Assembly: GCF_027923225.1 (NCBI RefSeq)
Contig: NZ_BSDI01000025.1
Location: 1-64,000 of the forward strand
Reading direction: 5' to 3'
DNA length: 64,000 nucleotides
Source: Phytohabitans aurantiacus
GTDB taxonomy: Bacteria > Actinomycetota > Actinomycetes > Mycobacteriales > Micromonosporaceae
Below are positions 1 through 7,728 of the stretch, piece by piece (within the stretch, counting starts at the first letter, position 1; each line of letters starts with the position of its first letter). Both the position numbers and the translations under genes were made by a program. The notes below the pieces were generated by a model. It was not told the DNA's origin and ran no database searches. It saw only the letters and a list, made by a program, of their open reading frames with translations.

Positions 1-84
1 GACGGCCACGACAAACCCTGAACTGGCATACTCCAGCCCAGAAGCTCAACCAGCACCTCGTTGCACTGACCCCCTGAAACCGCC
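1..84 (+). mobile_element. Right end of an IS30-like insertion sequence
   Basis: The transposase stop codon at 75-77 sits a few bases before the point, about 84/85, where the sequence changes into the second half of the intergenic hairpin repeat found intact elsewhere in the window. The stretch 58-84, which covers the stop codon, is the likely terminal inverted repeat. Its partner at the left end is outside the window, so the exact boundary and any target duplication cannot be verified. Confidence 0.55.
3..77 (+). CDS. IS30-type transposase, C-terminal end (cut by window edge)
   Basis: Only the last 24 residues are inside the window, followed by TGA at 75-77. They begin RPRQTLNWHTPAQKLNQHL, which fits the conserved C-terminal RPRKTLxWxTPAExLN pattern of IS30-family transposases in actinobacteria. 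These enzymes are DDE recombinases that cut and join the ends of their own insertion sequence. The catalytic part lies to the left of the window and cannot be checked. The call rests on this one motif, so another DDE family with a similar tail remains possible. Confidence 0.7.
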   Translation, partial: RPRQTLNWHTPAQKLNQHLVALTP

Positions 85-119
85 AGATCGAACCACGTGC
101 TTTTGCCCTTGATCGGCGG
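85..119. repeat. Truncated copy (right half) of the GATCAAGGGC hairpin repeat
   Basis: The segment contains AGATCGAACCACGTGC followed by TTTTGCCCTTGATCGGCGG. This matches the loop and right arm of the complete copies at 5083-5168, 16267-16347 and 20141-20220. The left arm is missing and is replaced by the end of the insertion sequence. Positions 120-199, between this copy and the stop codon of folD, form a GC-rich tract containing repeated GCGGACCGC words. Confidence 0.8.
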
Positions 120-199
120 GGAGAGCGGGGCACGCGAAGCGTGCGGGACGAGCGCGGACCGCGCGGACAGAGCGCGGACCGCGTCGCAAGAGCGTGGAG

Positions 200-1087
200 T
201 TACGGCGTGGAGCGGGTGGCGGCGTGGATGGCGTTGCGGAAGAGCATGGCGACCGTCGTGGGCCCTACGCCGCCCACCCTCGGTGTAATCGCCCCAGCAA
301 CCTCGGCGCATGCCTCGTCGACATCCGGAAGCAAACGACGCCCGGCGTACCGGACACCCGCCCCGATTACCACGCTCCCCGGCCTGACATGCTCCGGCTG
401 GACGATGCCGGGCACTCCGGCGGCGGCGACGAGGATGTCGGCGCGGCGGGTGTAGCGCGGCCAGTCCGGTACGCCGGTGTGCACCACCGTCACGGCCGCG
501 TTGGCGGTCGGGCGCTTCTGTGACAGGAGCATCGCCAACGGCCGCCCCAGCGTCGCGCCGCGCCCGAGGATCACGACCTCGCGGCCGGCCACGGGGATCT
601 CGTAGTGCGCCAGCAGCGCCTCGATGCCGGCCGGCGTACACGGCAGCGGTCCGGGCAGGCCGACGGCGAGGCGACCCATGTTGAGCGGGTGCATGCCGTC
701 GACGTCCTTGTCCGGGTCGATGGTCTGCAACGCCACGTCATAGTCCAGGTGACCCGGGATCGGGTACTGGACGAGGATCCCGTGCACGGCCGGGTCCGCG
801 TTGAACCGGGCGATCACCCGGTGCAACTCGTCCTGGGTGGTGGTCGCGGGCAGGTGCTCGTGCGGCGACGCGAACCCGAGGGCGGCGGCCTGCCGCTGCT
901 TGATCCGGATGTACCCGGCGCTGGCGTCGTCGTCACCCACAAGGATGGTTGCCAGGCTGGGCGTGACGCCGCGTTCGCGGAGGCGGGCGGCTGCGGCGGC
1001 GGTCTCGGCCAGCACTGCTTCGGCGACGGGTGCGCCGGGCAGCAGCCGCGCGCCGGGCGTCGTGGTGGTGTCAGCGGGCTCGGTCAT
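200..1087 (-). CDS. folD: Bifunctional methylene-THF dehydrogenase / methenyl-THF cyclohydrolase
   Basis: This 295-residue cytosolic enzyme interconverts 5,10-methylene-, methenyl- and 10-formyl-tetrahydrofolate with NADP, in one-carbon metabolism. Length is normal for FolD (280-300). Family motifs appear in order: Tyr59 and Lys63 in YIRIKQ (the catalytic Y-x3-K pair), GILVQYPIP, the PDKDVDG loop, PCTPAGI, the nucleotide-binding stretch VILGRGATLGRPLAMLL, and the C-terminal GGVGPTTVAML. The ATG at 1087 is the only start that gives a normal N-terminus. The usual SerLeu after the first turn of the NADP site is replaced by AlaThr in GRGATLG, an ordinary variation. It diverges from the EACC1 gene. 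Its 3' side is the GC tract and the half-hairpin, which probably end transcription. Confidence 0.95.
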   Translation of the reverse strand: MTEPADTTTTPGARLLPGAPVAEAVLAETAAAAARLRERGVTPSLATILVGDDDASAGYIRIKQRQAAALGFASPHEHLPATTTQDELHRVIARFNADPAVHGILVQYPIPGHLDYDVALQTIDPDKDVDGMHPLNMGRLAVGLPGPLPCTPAGIEALLAHYEIPVAGREVVILGRGATLGRPLAMLLSQKRPTANAAVTVVHTGVPDWPRYTRRADILVAAAGVPGIVQPEHVRPGSVVIGAGVRYAGRRLLPDVDEACAEVAGAITPRVGGVGPTTVAMLFRNAIHAATRSTP

Positions 1088-1161
1088 GGTGGAAATGATC
1101 GTATCTGGCGCCCTCCGACCGGCTCTTACCTGGACAGGAGTCCCACGAGAGGGGCGGGCCG

Positions 1162-1554
1162 ATGACGCGGCAGCTCAACCTCCAACTCGGCGAAGACGGG
1201 GCGAGCGCCGAACGGCTGGACACCCTGACCGGATACCTCCGGCAGGAGCTTTTGGATCTTGACGTCGACGACGTGCGGCGGGCGCAGGGCGGCGCGGCGC
1301 CGCCCGGTACCCGCGCGGTCGACATCATGGCCCTCGGCGGCCTGGTCGTGACGCTCGGCCGCACCGCCGGGGGTCTCAAGGACGTCGTGGCCGCGGTCCG
1401 CCGGTGGCTGGCGCGCGGCGATGGGGTACGCCGCACCGTGAAGATCGAGATCGACGGCGACACGCTGGAGCTCTCCGAGGTGTCGGCGACGGAGCAGGAC
1501 CGCCTGATCACGCTGTTCGTGAGCCGGCACGCCCGCGACGAGGTCGACCCGTGA
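1162..1554 (+). CDS. EACC1-like effector-associated protein
   Basis: A 130-residue protein with a central glycine-rich hydrophobic segment (GTRAVDIMALGGLVVTLG) followed by LKDVVAAVRRWLARG and a short beta-rich tail ending in the EIDGDTLELSE stretch. This layout is that of EACC1 (effector-associated constant component 1). EACC1 is a small family that sits next to caspase, trypsin and other effectors in predicted NTP-dependent conflict systems of multicellular bacteria. The GTG start of the downstream caspase gene overlaps its stop codon (GTGA at 1551-1554), so the two are surely co-translated. Its molecular role is not known. It is thought to act as an adaptor or signal-transmitting part of the system. 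The match is by eye to the family pattern and has not been scored. Confidence 0.75.
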   Translation: MTRQLNLQLGEDGASAERLDTLTGYLRQELLDLDVDDVRRAQGGAAPPGTRAVDIMALGGLVVTLGRTAGGLKDVVAAVRRWLARGDGVRRTVKIEIDGDTLELSEVSATEQDRLITLFVSRHARDEVDP

Positions 1555-4500
1555 CCGGGCAGCGGAGGGCGTTGATCATCGCCAACGACCTGTACGAGAA
1601 CGACGGGCTCCGGCACCTGCTCTCGCCGGCCGCGGACGCCGAGGCGCTCGGGCGGGTGCTCGGCGACGCCGAGATCGGCGGGTTCGACGTGCGGGTCGTG
1701 CACAACGAGCCGGCCCACGTCATGGGCGCCCACGTCGAAGACCTGTTCTCCGAGGCCAAGCCGGACGACGTGCTCCTCGTGCACTTCTCCGGGCACGGGC
1801 TCAAGAGCGAGTCCGGCGAACTGTACTTCGCCGCGCGCAACACCCGGCCCAACCGGCTCGGCTCGACCGCGCTGTCGGCGGACTTCGTCCAGCGCTGCAT
1901 GCGCGCCAGCCGGTCGCGCAGCATCGTGCTGCTGCTCGACTGCTGCTACGGCGGGGCGTTCGGGCAGGGCGTCGCGGTGCGCGCGGCGGGCGACGTCAAC
2001 GTGCTCGACAGCTTCCCGGGCGGCAGGCTGGGCGGCGGCCGCGGGCGCGCGGTCATCAGCGCGTCGACCTCGATGGAGTACGCCTTCGAGGGCGACCGCC
2101 TCGCCGACGAGCGGGGCCCCGCCCCCTCCGTGTTCACGACCGCGCTGGTCGAAGGGCTGTCGACCGGTGAAGCCGACCGCGACGAGGACGGCTGGGTGTC
2201 GCTCAACGAACTGTACGAGTATGTCTTCGACCGGGTCCGCGACCGCAACCCGAACCAGACGCCCAGCCGCGACGTGGAGATGCAGGGCGAACTGTATCTG
2301 GCGCGTAGCCGGCGGCGCCGGCTCCGGCCGCAGCCCATCCCGGCCGCCGTGCGCGCGGCCATGACCGACGCGAACATGTTCAGCCGGCTGGGCGCCGTCA
2401 CCGAGTTGCGCACCAGGCTGCTCAGCGACAACCTGCCCGTCGCGCTCGGCGCGTTCGAAGCGCTGCGGGAGATCGCGGGCAACGATATCCAGTACGTTGC
2501 GGAGGCGGCCGCGGTGGCCCTGCGTGAGGTGGCGATCCGGCCGGCCGAGGCGGAACTGCGCTTCGAAGCCGTGGCCGGCGGCACCGAGCCGGCCGCCCGA
2601 GTACTGCCGCTGCTCGGGCCGCCCCTGGCGCGCGCGTGCGCGTACCAGGCGTCGGAGAGCTGGATCCTCGTCACCGAGACCGCGGCCGGCCCGTCCGTGT
2701 CGGTGCGCGCCCGCGGGACCGGCGCGCACCGGGGCACCCTCACCGTCAAGGGCCCGACCGGCGAGGTGGCGGTGCCGGTCGAGGTGCGGGTACGGGCGGC
2801 GACGGCTGCCCAGCCCGAGCCGGCGTCGCGCCCGGCCACCACCGGGCCGCTCGCAGCACCGCCGCCCGAAAGCTCGCGGCCGCTCCACGCTCCACCGGTT
2901 CCGGTGCCGGAAGGCTCGGCGCCGCTCCAAGCCCGAGCGGTCCCGGCGCCGGAAGCGGTCGCACCGGAGGCGACCACGCCGCGCGGACTGGCAGCGCCGC
3001 CCGCAGCAACCGCGACGCCACAAACGGCACCGCCGCGCGGACTGGCAGCGCCGCCCGCAACAACCGCGACGCCACAAACGGCACCGCCGGAAAGAGCCGC
3101 ACCGTCGGAACCAGCGGCACCGTCAGCGCCAGCAGCATCGGCACCGCGGCGAGCAGCACCGCCGCCGGAAGTAATGGCAGCGCGGGAAGGAGCGGCGCCG
3201 CCGGACATGGCCGCGCCAGTCGTAGCATCCGCACCGCCGGAAACAACCGCGCCGCGGCAGGTTCCGCTGGCTGCGCCGCCGGTATCCGCCGGGCCGCGCC
3301 CGTCACCGGCACCGCCGGCCGAGCAGTATCGGGTACAGCCGGTCGCGTCGCGGATGCCGGCGTCGACGGCCGAGCCGCATCGGGTACAGCCGGTCGCGTC
3401 GCCGATGGAGCCAGTACCCGTGCCGCTGGCGGAGGCGCGGACGCCGTGGTGGGCGGCGGCCCTGCTCTGCGCGGGCGCCCTGGTTCTGGTCGTGCTGAAC
3501 TGGCCCGGCAGCACCGGGGAGCGCGTGGCGTGGCTCGACGAGGAGACCGGCTGGAAGATCTACCGCACGCCCGACGACCCGTTCATCCTGGCGTCCGTGC
3601 TCGCGCTCGCCGGCGCTCTCGCGGCGCCGCTGGTCGCGCGCGGCGCGAAGGTCGCGCTCGGGGTCCTCGCGGGCGGCGCGGGCTTTCTCGCGCTGACCTC
3701 CGCGACGCTGCTGGTAGCCGAGATCTCGGGCGAGGAGACCGGGTACTGGATCGCCTCCCTGGCGATCGGTGCCGCGCTGGCGACGCTGGCGCTGTTCGTA
3801 GCGCGGCCCCACGGTCCGTTCGGGTGGCCGGCGTGGCCCGCCGCCGCGCTGGTCGTGGCCGGTGGGCTGCTGCTCGTGGCCGGGTCGTCGGTGACCCACG
3901 AGAGCGTGTCGATCATGGGTGTCACGTACGGCGTCGACGCCCTCGGACCGCTGGCCCTGGCCGCGGTGGCGATGCTGGCGCTGGCGGCCGGTGACCGGCC
4001 GACACGCCGGTTCCTGGGTGCCGCCGCCGCGGCGGTCACGCTGCTCGGAGTCGTCGACCTCATACCGGCCTGGAACGCCGACATGCACGCGGGGTTCTCG
4101 CTGGGGCTCGCCGGCAACATCCTGGTGTTCGGTGCGCTGGCGGTGGGATTGCCGCTAATGCCCCGAGGCAATCGGAGTACCGCACCGAGGGCATCCTGGG
4201 GCAGTGTGGTGGGGCTGGTCGGTGCGGCTCTGCTGCTGCTGTTCGTCAACGGGCACGCCATCCTCGAAGGGCAGAGCCTCTGGTACGACTCCTATGAAGG
4301 GTCAGCCGGCGTGCTGCGACAGTCGTACGACGGCACCGTCTACGCGGCTCTGCTGATGCTGGCCGCCGCGCTACTGAGCCGCGCCGGCGGGGCGGTGACC
4401 GCGTACGCCGTGGGTGGTGTGACCGCCACGGCGGCATTGTTCGCCACGACCGGCCTGGTCGTCCTCAGTGGAGGGTTCGGGTACGGTCCATCCAGCACCG

Positions 4501-4988
4501 TGTGGGCTGTCTCGCTGGGCGCGGCGCTGGCGGTGCTCCTCGGCGTGGCGGTGGCGTCGACCCGGCTGCGGCACGGGCTGGCGCTGGGTCGCCCCGCCCC
4601 CGTACCGGCGGTGCTGCTCGGGGCGGCCTTCGTCGCGCTGCTGGTGCCGCAGTTCGTCGCCTTCGACGACGATACGTCGGCGGGCGGCTACATCGGGCCG
4701 CTCGTGCTGCTGTTGCCGCTCGTGCCGGCGGCGCTCGGCGCTGTGGCGGCAGCCGGCCGCGACCCGGACGCCCGGAGAGTCGCCGTGGGGGCGACGACCG
4801 CGTACGGGACGCTGTTCGCGATCGCGTGCTTCTACCCGATCATCACGGACAACGCCCGCCGGTACTTCGTGGCCATGCTCGTCGCCCACCTCCTGCTGGC
4901 GGCGGCCGCCCTGGCCGCCACGCCACCCCGCGCAGCGCTTCGCGCGACCGGCCGAGCCCACCCCGCACCGCCTACCCCGACCCCATAA
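1551..4988 (+). CDS. Caspase-like protease with Pro-rich linker and multi-pass membrane domain
   Basis: The protein has 1145 residues from a GTG start overlapping the EACC1 stop. I chose this start because the frame further upstream is only a shadow of EACC1. Residues 1-255 are a C14 caspase/metacaspase-like domain: RALIIANDLY, catalytic His82 in HFSGHG, and catalytic Cys132 in DCCYGG (equivalent to DxCHSG). Residues about 255-425 form an alpha-helical then beta-rich region. Residues about 425-635 are an Ala/Pro-rich linker with tandem repeats (the DNA repeat at 2980-3085 is nearly exact). From about 640 to the end there are roughly 14-16 hydrophobic helices. The layout suggests a membrane-anchored protease with its caspase domain in the cytoplasm, possibly a suicide or defence effector triggered through EACC1. 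The substrate is unknown. Both catalytic residues are present, so it is probably active. Confidence 0.85.
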   Translation: MTGQRRALIIANDLYENDGLRHLLSPAADAEALGRVLGDAEIGGFDVRVVHNEPAHVMGAHVEDLFSEAKPDDVLLVHFSGHGLKSESGELYFAARNTRPNRLGSTALSADFVQRCMRASRSRSIVLLLDCCYGGAFGQGVAVRAAGDVNVLDSFPGGRLGGGRGRAVISASTSMEYAFEGDRLADERGPAPSVFTTALVEGLSTGEADRDEDGWVSLNELYEYVFDRVRDRNPNQTPSRDVEMQGELYLARSRRRRLRPQPIPAAVRAAMTDANMFSRLGAVTELRTRLLSDNLPVALGAFEALREIAGNDIQYVAEAAAVALREVAIRPAEAELRFEAVAGGTEPAARVLPLLGPPLARACAYQASESWILVTETAAGPSVSVRARGTGAHRGTLTVKGPTGEVAVPVEVRVRAATAAQPEPASRPATTGPLAAPPPESSRPLHAPPVPVPEGSAPLQARAVPAPEAVAPEATTPRGLAAPPAATATPQTAPPRGLAAPPATTATPQTAPPERAAPSEPAAPSAPAASAPRRAAPPPEVMAAREGAAPPDMAAPVVASAPPETTAPRQVPLAAPPVSAGPRPSPAPPAEQYRVQPVASRMPASTAEPHRVQPVASPMEPVPVPLAEARTPWWAAALLCAGALVLVVLNWPGSTGERVAWLDEETGWKIYRTPDDPFILASVLALAGALAAPLVARGAKVALGVLAGGAGFLALTSATLLVAEISGEETGYWIASLAIGAALATLALFVARPHGPFGWPAWPAAALVVAGGLLLVAGSSVTHESVSIMGVTYGVDALGPLALAAVAMLALAAGDRPTRRFLGAAAAAVTLLGVVDLIPAWNADMHAGFSLGLAGNILVFGALAVGLPLMPRGNRSTAPRASWGSVVGLVGAALLLLFVNGHAILEGQSLWYDSYEGSAGVLRQSYDGTVYAALLMLAAALLSRAGGAVTAYAVGGVTATAALFATTGLVVLSGGFGYGPSSTVWAVSLGAALAVLLGVAVASTRLRHGLALGRPAPVPAVLLGAAFVALLVPQFVAFDDDTSAGGYIGPLVLLLPLVPAALGAVAAAGRDPDARRVAVGATTAYGTLFAIACFYPIITDNARRYFVAMLVAHLLLAAAALAATPPRAALRATGRAHPAPPTPTP

Positions 4989-5168
4989 CCCGCCCGCCCC
5001 GCCCGCCCCGCCCCGTCCGCGCGGCCCGCCCCGTCCGCGCGGCCCGCGGGGCGGGTGCCGCGCGCCTCCCGCGCCGCCCCTTCCGCCGATCAAGGGCAAA
5101 CGCACGTGGAAAAGCGATCCAACCACGTGCGTTCGCCCTTGATCGATGCGATCTCCCTTGATCAGCGG
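4989..5168. terminator. C-rich tract plus GATCAAGGGC hairpin between convergent genes
   Basis: Right after the caspase stop comes a C-rich tract (4989-5082) with repeated CCCGCCCCGTCCGCGCGG words. A hairpin follows. Its left arm at 5088-5109 (GATCAAGGGCAAACGCACGTGG) pairs with 5123-5144 around a 13-nt loop, with one mismatch in 22. A further GATCTCCCTTGATCAGCGG (5150-5168) completes the unit and supplies the TGA stop of the gene on the minus strand. The position between convergent stops suggests a bidirectional terminator. The C-rich lead could be a Rho loading site on the caspase transcript. That role is inference. Confidence 0.7.
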
Positions 5169-6232
5169 AGGTTGCGTCCGAGGTAGACCAGGTCCCAGAT
5201 CGCCGGGTCGGTGTGGTGCTCGATCACGGCGCCGGCACGGTAGACGGTCACCGTCATCGGCCCGGTGAAACGCAGGATGGCGCCGTCGAAACCCGCCAAT
5301 CGCGCGGCCGCCTTCTTCCAGCCGGTCATCTCGTCAACGAGCTTGGTAACGGCGATGTCCCGCTCCCGCGCGAACGACACGACGATCCGGTCGTCGCCGT
5401 TCTCGTACACGTAGCGGGTCGCGGCCGCGACCGGCTTACCGGTGCGCTCGTCGACGAATACACCATCGGTCTCGAACCGCACGAGAGAGCCCTCATCGGC
5501 GATGATACGGCCGTCACGGGCGAGCATGAACACTGTCACCGGCCGGTACCGGTACCGCTTCGTAGCGGTGATATGCGCGGCGATGGCCGTGTACGGGCCG
5601 GCCTGGCCGCGCGCCCAGTACCAGTGGTGCACGATCCTGTGGAGCGGAACGTTGCCCCAGTTGTGGTCGTGGTAGCCGGTTCCCGACGCCGCGCGCGTTT
5701 CACCGTCCACTGTGTAGCTGCCGGTGACCCGCCCCTGTGGCACAGACGGCAGCCAGGCGAACGTCAGCTCGCGCCGCTTCCCGTACACGAGGTGTCCCGT
5801 CGCCGGTCGCCACGGCGGGATCTCCCCGCGCAGCGTCAGGTCGACCGACACGTCACCGGCCGTCGCCTGGATCCGGTACTCCCGCAGGTCTCCGCGAAAC
5901 CGGTTCACCCCCAACCGCACATCGGCGTGGTCCGTCGCCGCCGACCACTGCTCCGCCTCGAAGGGAACCACCTGCTGGAGGGAGCGGCCGCCGGGCAGAA
6001 CCACGCCCAGCCGCAGCAATGGAGACAGTGGCCCGCCGGCAGACGCCATCGGCTTGTTCATGAAGACCACGACGATCGTCGCACCGTCGTCCAGGTGCGC
6101 GTCGAAATACCACCACTCGTAGGTGCCGGGACGATTGTCGGTGCGCGCGCCGTCTTCCCACGCGGCGATCGAGTCGGCCTCGAGCCCGAAGCGTGCGTAG
6201 TCGGCCGCGCTGGTGCCCAGCAGATCGTCCAT
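5162..6232 (-). CDS. CrtC/AttH-like (lipocalin-type) hydroxyneurosporene synthase-family protein
   Basis: The protein has 356 residues. Hallmarks of the CrtC/AttH fold are visible: YEWWYFDAHLDDG near the N-terminus (residues about 37-49), FMNKP, a central GTGYHDHNWGN, and IVHHWYWARG. CrtC enzymes hydrate carotenoids, but many members have unknown lipid-like substrates, so the substrate here is open. There is no signal peptide. The ATG at 6232 is preceded by GGAGG at a 7-nt spacing, while the open frame further upstream runs through the neighbouring acetyltransferase gene and is rejected. It follows that gene by 11 nt in the same direction, so they are probably one transcript. Its stop codon lies inside the hairpin repeat. 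Confidence 0.8.
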   Translation of the reverse strand: MDDLLGTSAADYARFGLEADSIAAWEDGARTDNRPGTYEWWYFDAHLDDGATIVVVFMNKPMASAGGPLSPLLRLGVVLPGGRSLQQVVPFEAEQWSAATDHADVRLGVNRFRGDLREYRIQATAGDVSVDLTLRGEIPPWRPATGHLVYGKRRELTFAWLPSVPQGRVTGSYTVDGETRAASGTGYHDHNWGNVPLHRIVHHWYWARGQAGPYTAIAAHITATKRYRYRPVTVFMLARDGRIIADEGSLVRFETDGVFVDERTGKPVAAATRYVYENGDDRIVVSFARERDIAVTKLVDEMTGWKKAAARLAGFDGAILRFTGPMTVTVYRAGAVIEHHTDPAIWDLVYLGRNLR

Positions 6233-6243
6233 CGGCGCCTCCG

Positions 6244-6690
6244 TCAGCCCGCCGGACTCAACGGGTAGTCGTATCGGATGAATCCATTGAAGCTCGCAAC
6301 CTTGTCGTACAGTGCCCGCGCGACGTCGTTGTCTTGCTTGGTCGTCCAGTACAGGCGCGCCGCTCCCCGCCTGCCGGACTCCGCGGCCACCCACTCGATG
6401 AGCGCTCGCGCCGCACCTTGGCCACGAGCCGCCTTGTCCACGAAGAGATCCTGCAGGTAGCAGTGGTCCGCCGACCAGCAGGCGGTATGGAAGAGATAGT
6501 GTGCGATGCCGACGAGCCTGCCGTCGAGCCAGGCGCCGATTCCGTGTACGCCGTCCGCGCGAAGCAGCCGGTGCCACATGTCGTCGTAGCCGTCGTCGCT
6601 GACCGGGGTCTGGTAAAAGGCCTTGTAGCCTCGCGCCAGCGCTTCCCACGCGGCGCGGTCGGTGGGCCGCAGCGAACCAATATTGATCAT
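6244..6690 (-). CDS. GNAT-family N-acetyltransferase
   Basis: A protein of about 148 residues with the GNAT pattern. An N-terminal helix pair (RPTDRAAWEALARGYKAFY) leads to strand 4, LVGIAHYLFH. The acetyl-CoA-binding motif A follows in LQDLFVDKAARGQGAARALIEW, with the R-G-Q-G-A turn, and then a C-terminal LYWTTKQDNDVARALYDKVA. Such enzymes move an acetyl group from acetyl-CoA to an amine; this substrate is unknown. The ATG at 6690 has GAGG 9 nt upstream. An in-frame ATG three codons earlier (6699) has the GAGG directly against it and is less likely. It is the first gene of a pair with the CrtC-like gene. Confidence 0.88.
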   Translation of the reverse strand: MINIGSLRPTDRAAWEALARGYKAFYQTPVSDDGYDDMWHRLLRADGVHGIGAWLDGRLVGIAHYLFHTACWSADHCYLQDLFVDKAARGQGAARALIEWVAAESGRRGAARLYWTTKQDNDVARALYDKVASFNGFIRYDYPLSPAG

Positions 6691-6728
6691 GGTAGCCATC
6701 CTCGCACTGGCGTGTCTTGGATAGGTTG

Positions 6729-7421
6729 ATGGGGGTGGACCAGTTCGCACCCGTCGTGATCGGCTTGGGCCTCGCGTTGCTCATCGCTTTCGTGGTCCTG
6801 GCGACCGTGCTCGGCATCCGCCACGAACGGCGGCGCCGCGCAGCATTGCGGGACTGGGCGCACCGCAACGAGTGGCGATACGTCGAGGCGCCGCGGGTCG
6901 ATTGGATGTCGCGGCTGCCCGGCACGAGCCAGCGGCGCGTCACGCTGGCCCTGACCGGTGTCCTGGATGGGCGCGAAGTCACCGTCGCCGACTACTCGTA
7001 CACGCGCACCAGCACGTCGACCACCACCGGCGGCGACGGTCGATCCCAGACCAGCACGTCGTCGACGACCCACCATCTCGTGGTCGTGGTGGTCACCCTG
7101 CCCGAGCCCGGCCCCACCCTGGCGGTGGAACGCCGCGGCGGCCTGTCGAAGCTCGGCCGGGCCATCTTCGGCGACAAACCCGCCGCGCTCGGCGACGAAC
7201 GGTTCGACAGCAAGTTCCGGCTCACCGGCCCGGACCCCGACACGATCCGGCGGTACGTCGGCCCGTCACTCGCCGCCGAGCACATCGCCGGCCGGGTACC
7301 GCCATGGAGCCTCTACGGCCGCCAACTGCTCACGTACTACGAGGCGCGGCTCGACGACGCGGAGCGGATCCTCGCGCTCGCTCAGCCATTGGTGCGCGTC
7401 GCCCACCTTCTGGGCCGGTAG
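6729..7421 (+). CDS. Single-pass membrane protein of unknown function
   Basis: The protein has about 230 residues. Residues about 6-30 are one strong transmembrane helix followed by the basic stop-transfer RHERRRR. The rest is a soluble domain beginning with a WAHRNEWRYVEAP helix and carrying a Ser/Thr-rich loop (residues about 95-115). Similar one-helix proteins with a 'drdW...gW.y' start are common in actinobacteria, but I know no function. A TTG at 6717 or a GTG at 6735 could also be the start. I prefer the ATG at 6729, with a weak AGG upstream. It stands alone between divergent and convergent neighbours. Confidence 0.7.
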   Translation: MGVDQFAPVVIGLGLALLIAFVVLATVLGIRHERRRRAALRDWAHRNEWRYVEAPRVDWMSRLPGTSQRRVTLALTGVLDGREVTVADYSYTRTSTSTTTGGDGRSQTSTSSTTHHLVVVVVTLPEPGPTLAVERRGGLSKLGRAIFGDKPAALGDERFDSKFRLTGPDPDTIRRYVGPSLAAEHIAGRVPPWSLYGRQLLTYYEARLDDAERILALAQPLVRVAHLLGR

Positions 7422-7441
7422 GTCCACATTGAACGGCGAGG

Positions 7442-7708
7442 TCACCGGATCTCGAAGTAGGTGAGCCCTTCGGCGGGCTCGTCGCGCACGTCGACCGCCG
7501 TTACCGTCGCGCGGGACGGGCCGCGGCGGGCCCAGCTCACCAGCCGGTCGACACCGTCCACATCGCCCTCGAAGACGGCCTCGACGCGGCCGTCGGGCAG
7601 GTTGCGCACCCAACCGCCCACGCCCTGCTGCCCGGCCACGCGGCGGCAGGTGTCTCGAAAGAACACACCCTGCACCTCACCGGAGACCAGGACGCGCTTG
7701 CGAATCAC
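7442..7708 (-). CDS. acyP: Acylphosphatase
   Basis: An 88-residue protein of the usual acylphosphatase length (about 90). It hydrolyses the carboxyl-phosphate bond of small acyl phosphates. The active-site pattern is clear: the phosphate-binding loop VSGEVQGVFFRD with the catalytic Arg in FFRD, and the catalytic Asn in GWVRNLPDGRVEAVFEG. A weak Shine-Dalgarno precedes the ATG at 7708, 20 nt from the end of the TetR gene. The same orientation suggests read-through from that gene. Confidence 0.95.
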   Translation of the reverse strand: MIRKRVLVSGEVQGVFFRDTCRRVAGQQGVGGWVRNLPDGRVEAVFEGDVDGVDRLVSWARRGPSRATVTAVDVRDEPAEGLTYFEIR

Positions 7709-7728
7709 CGCCTCACCCTACCGCCGGT

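Noticed and set aside
1071..3514. Minus-strand frames opposite the EACC1-caspase genes
   Set aside because: Arg/Ala/Gly-biased translations without family motifs. The plus strand has clear EACC1 and caspase signatures.
5162..6982. A 606-residue fusion of acetyltransferase region and CrtC-like protein
   Set aside because: The extra N-terminal part is read in the wrong frame through the GNAT gene. A good ribosome site at ATG 6232 and the conserved N-terminus define the shorter gene.
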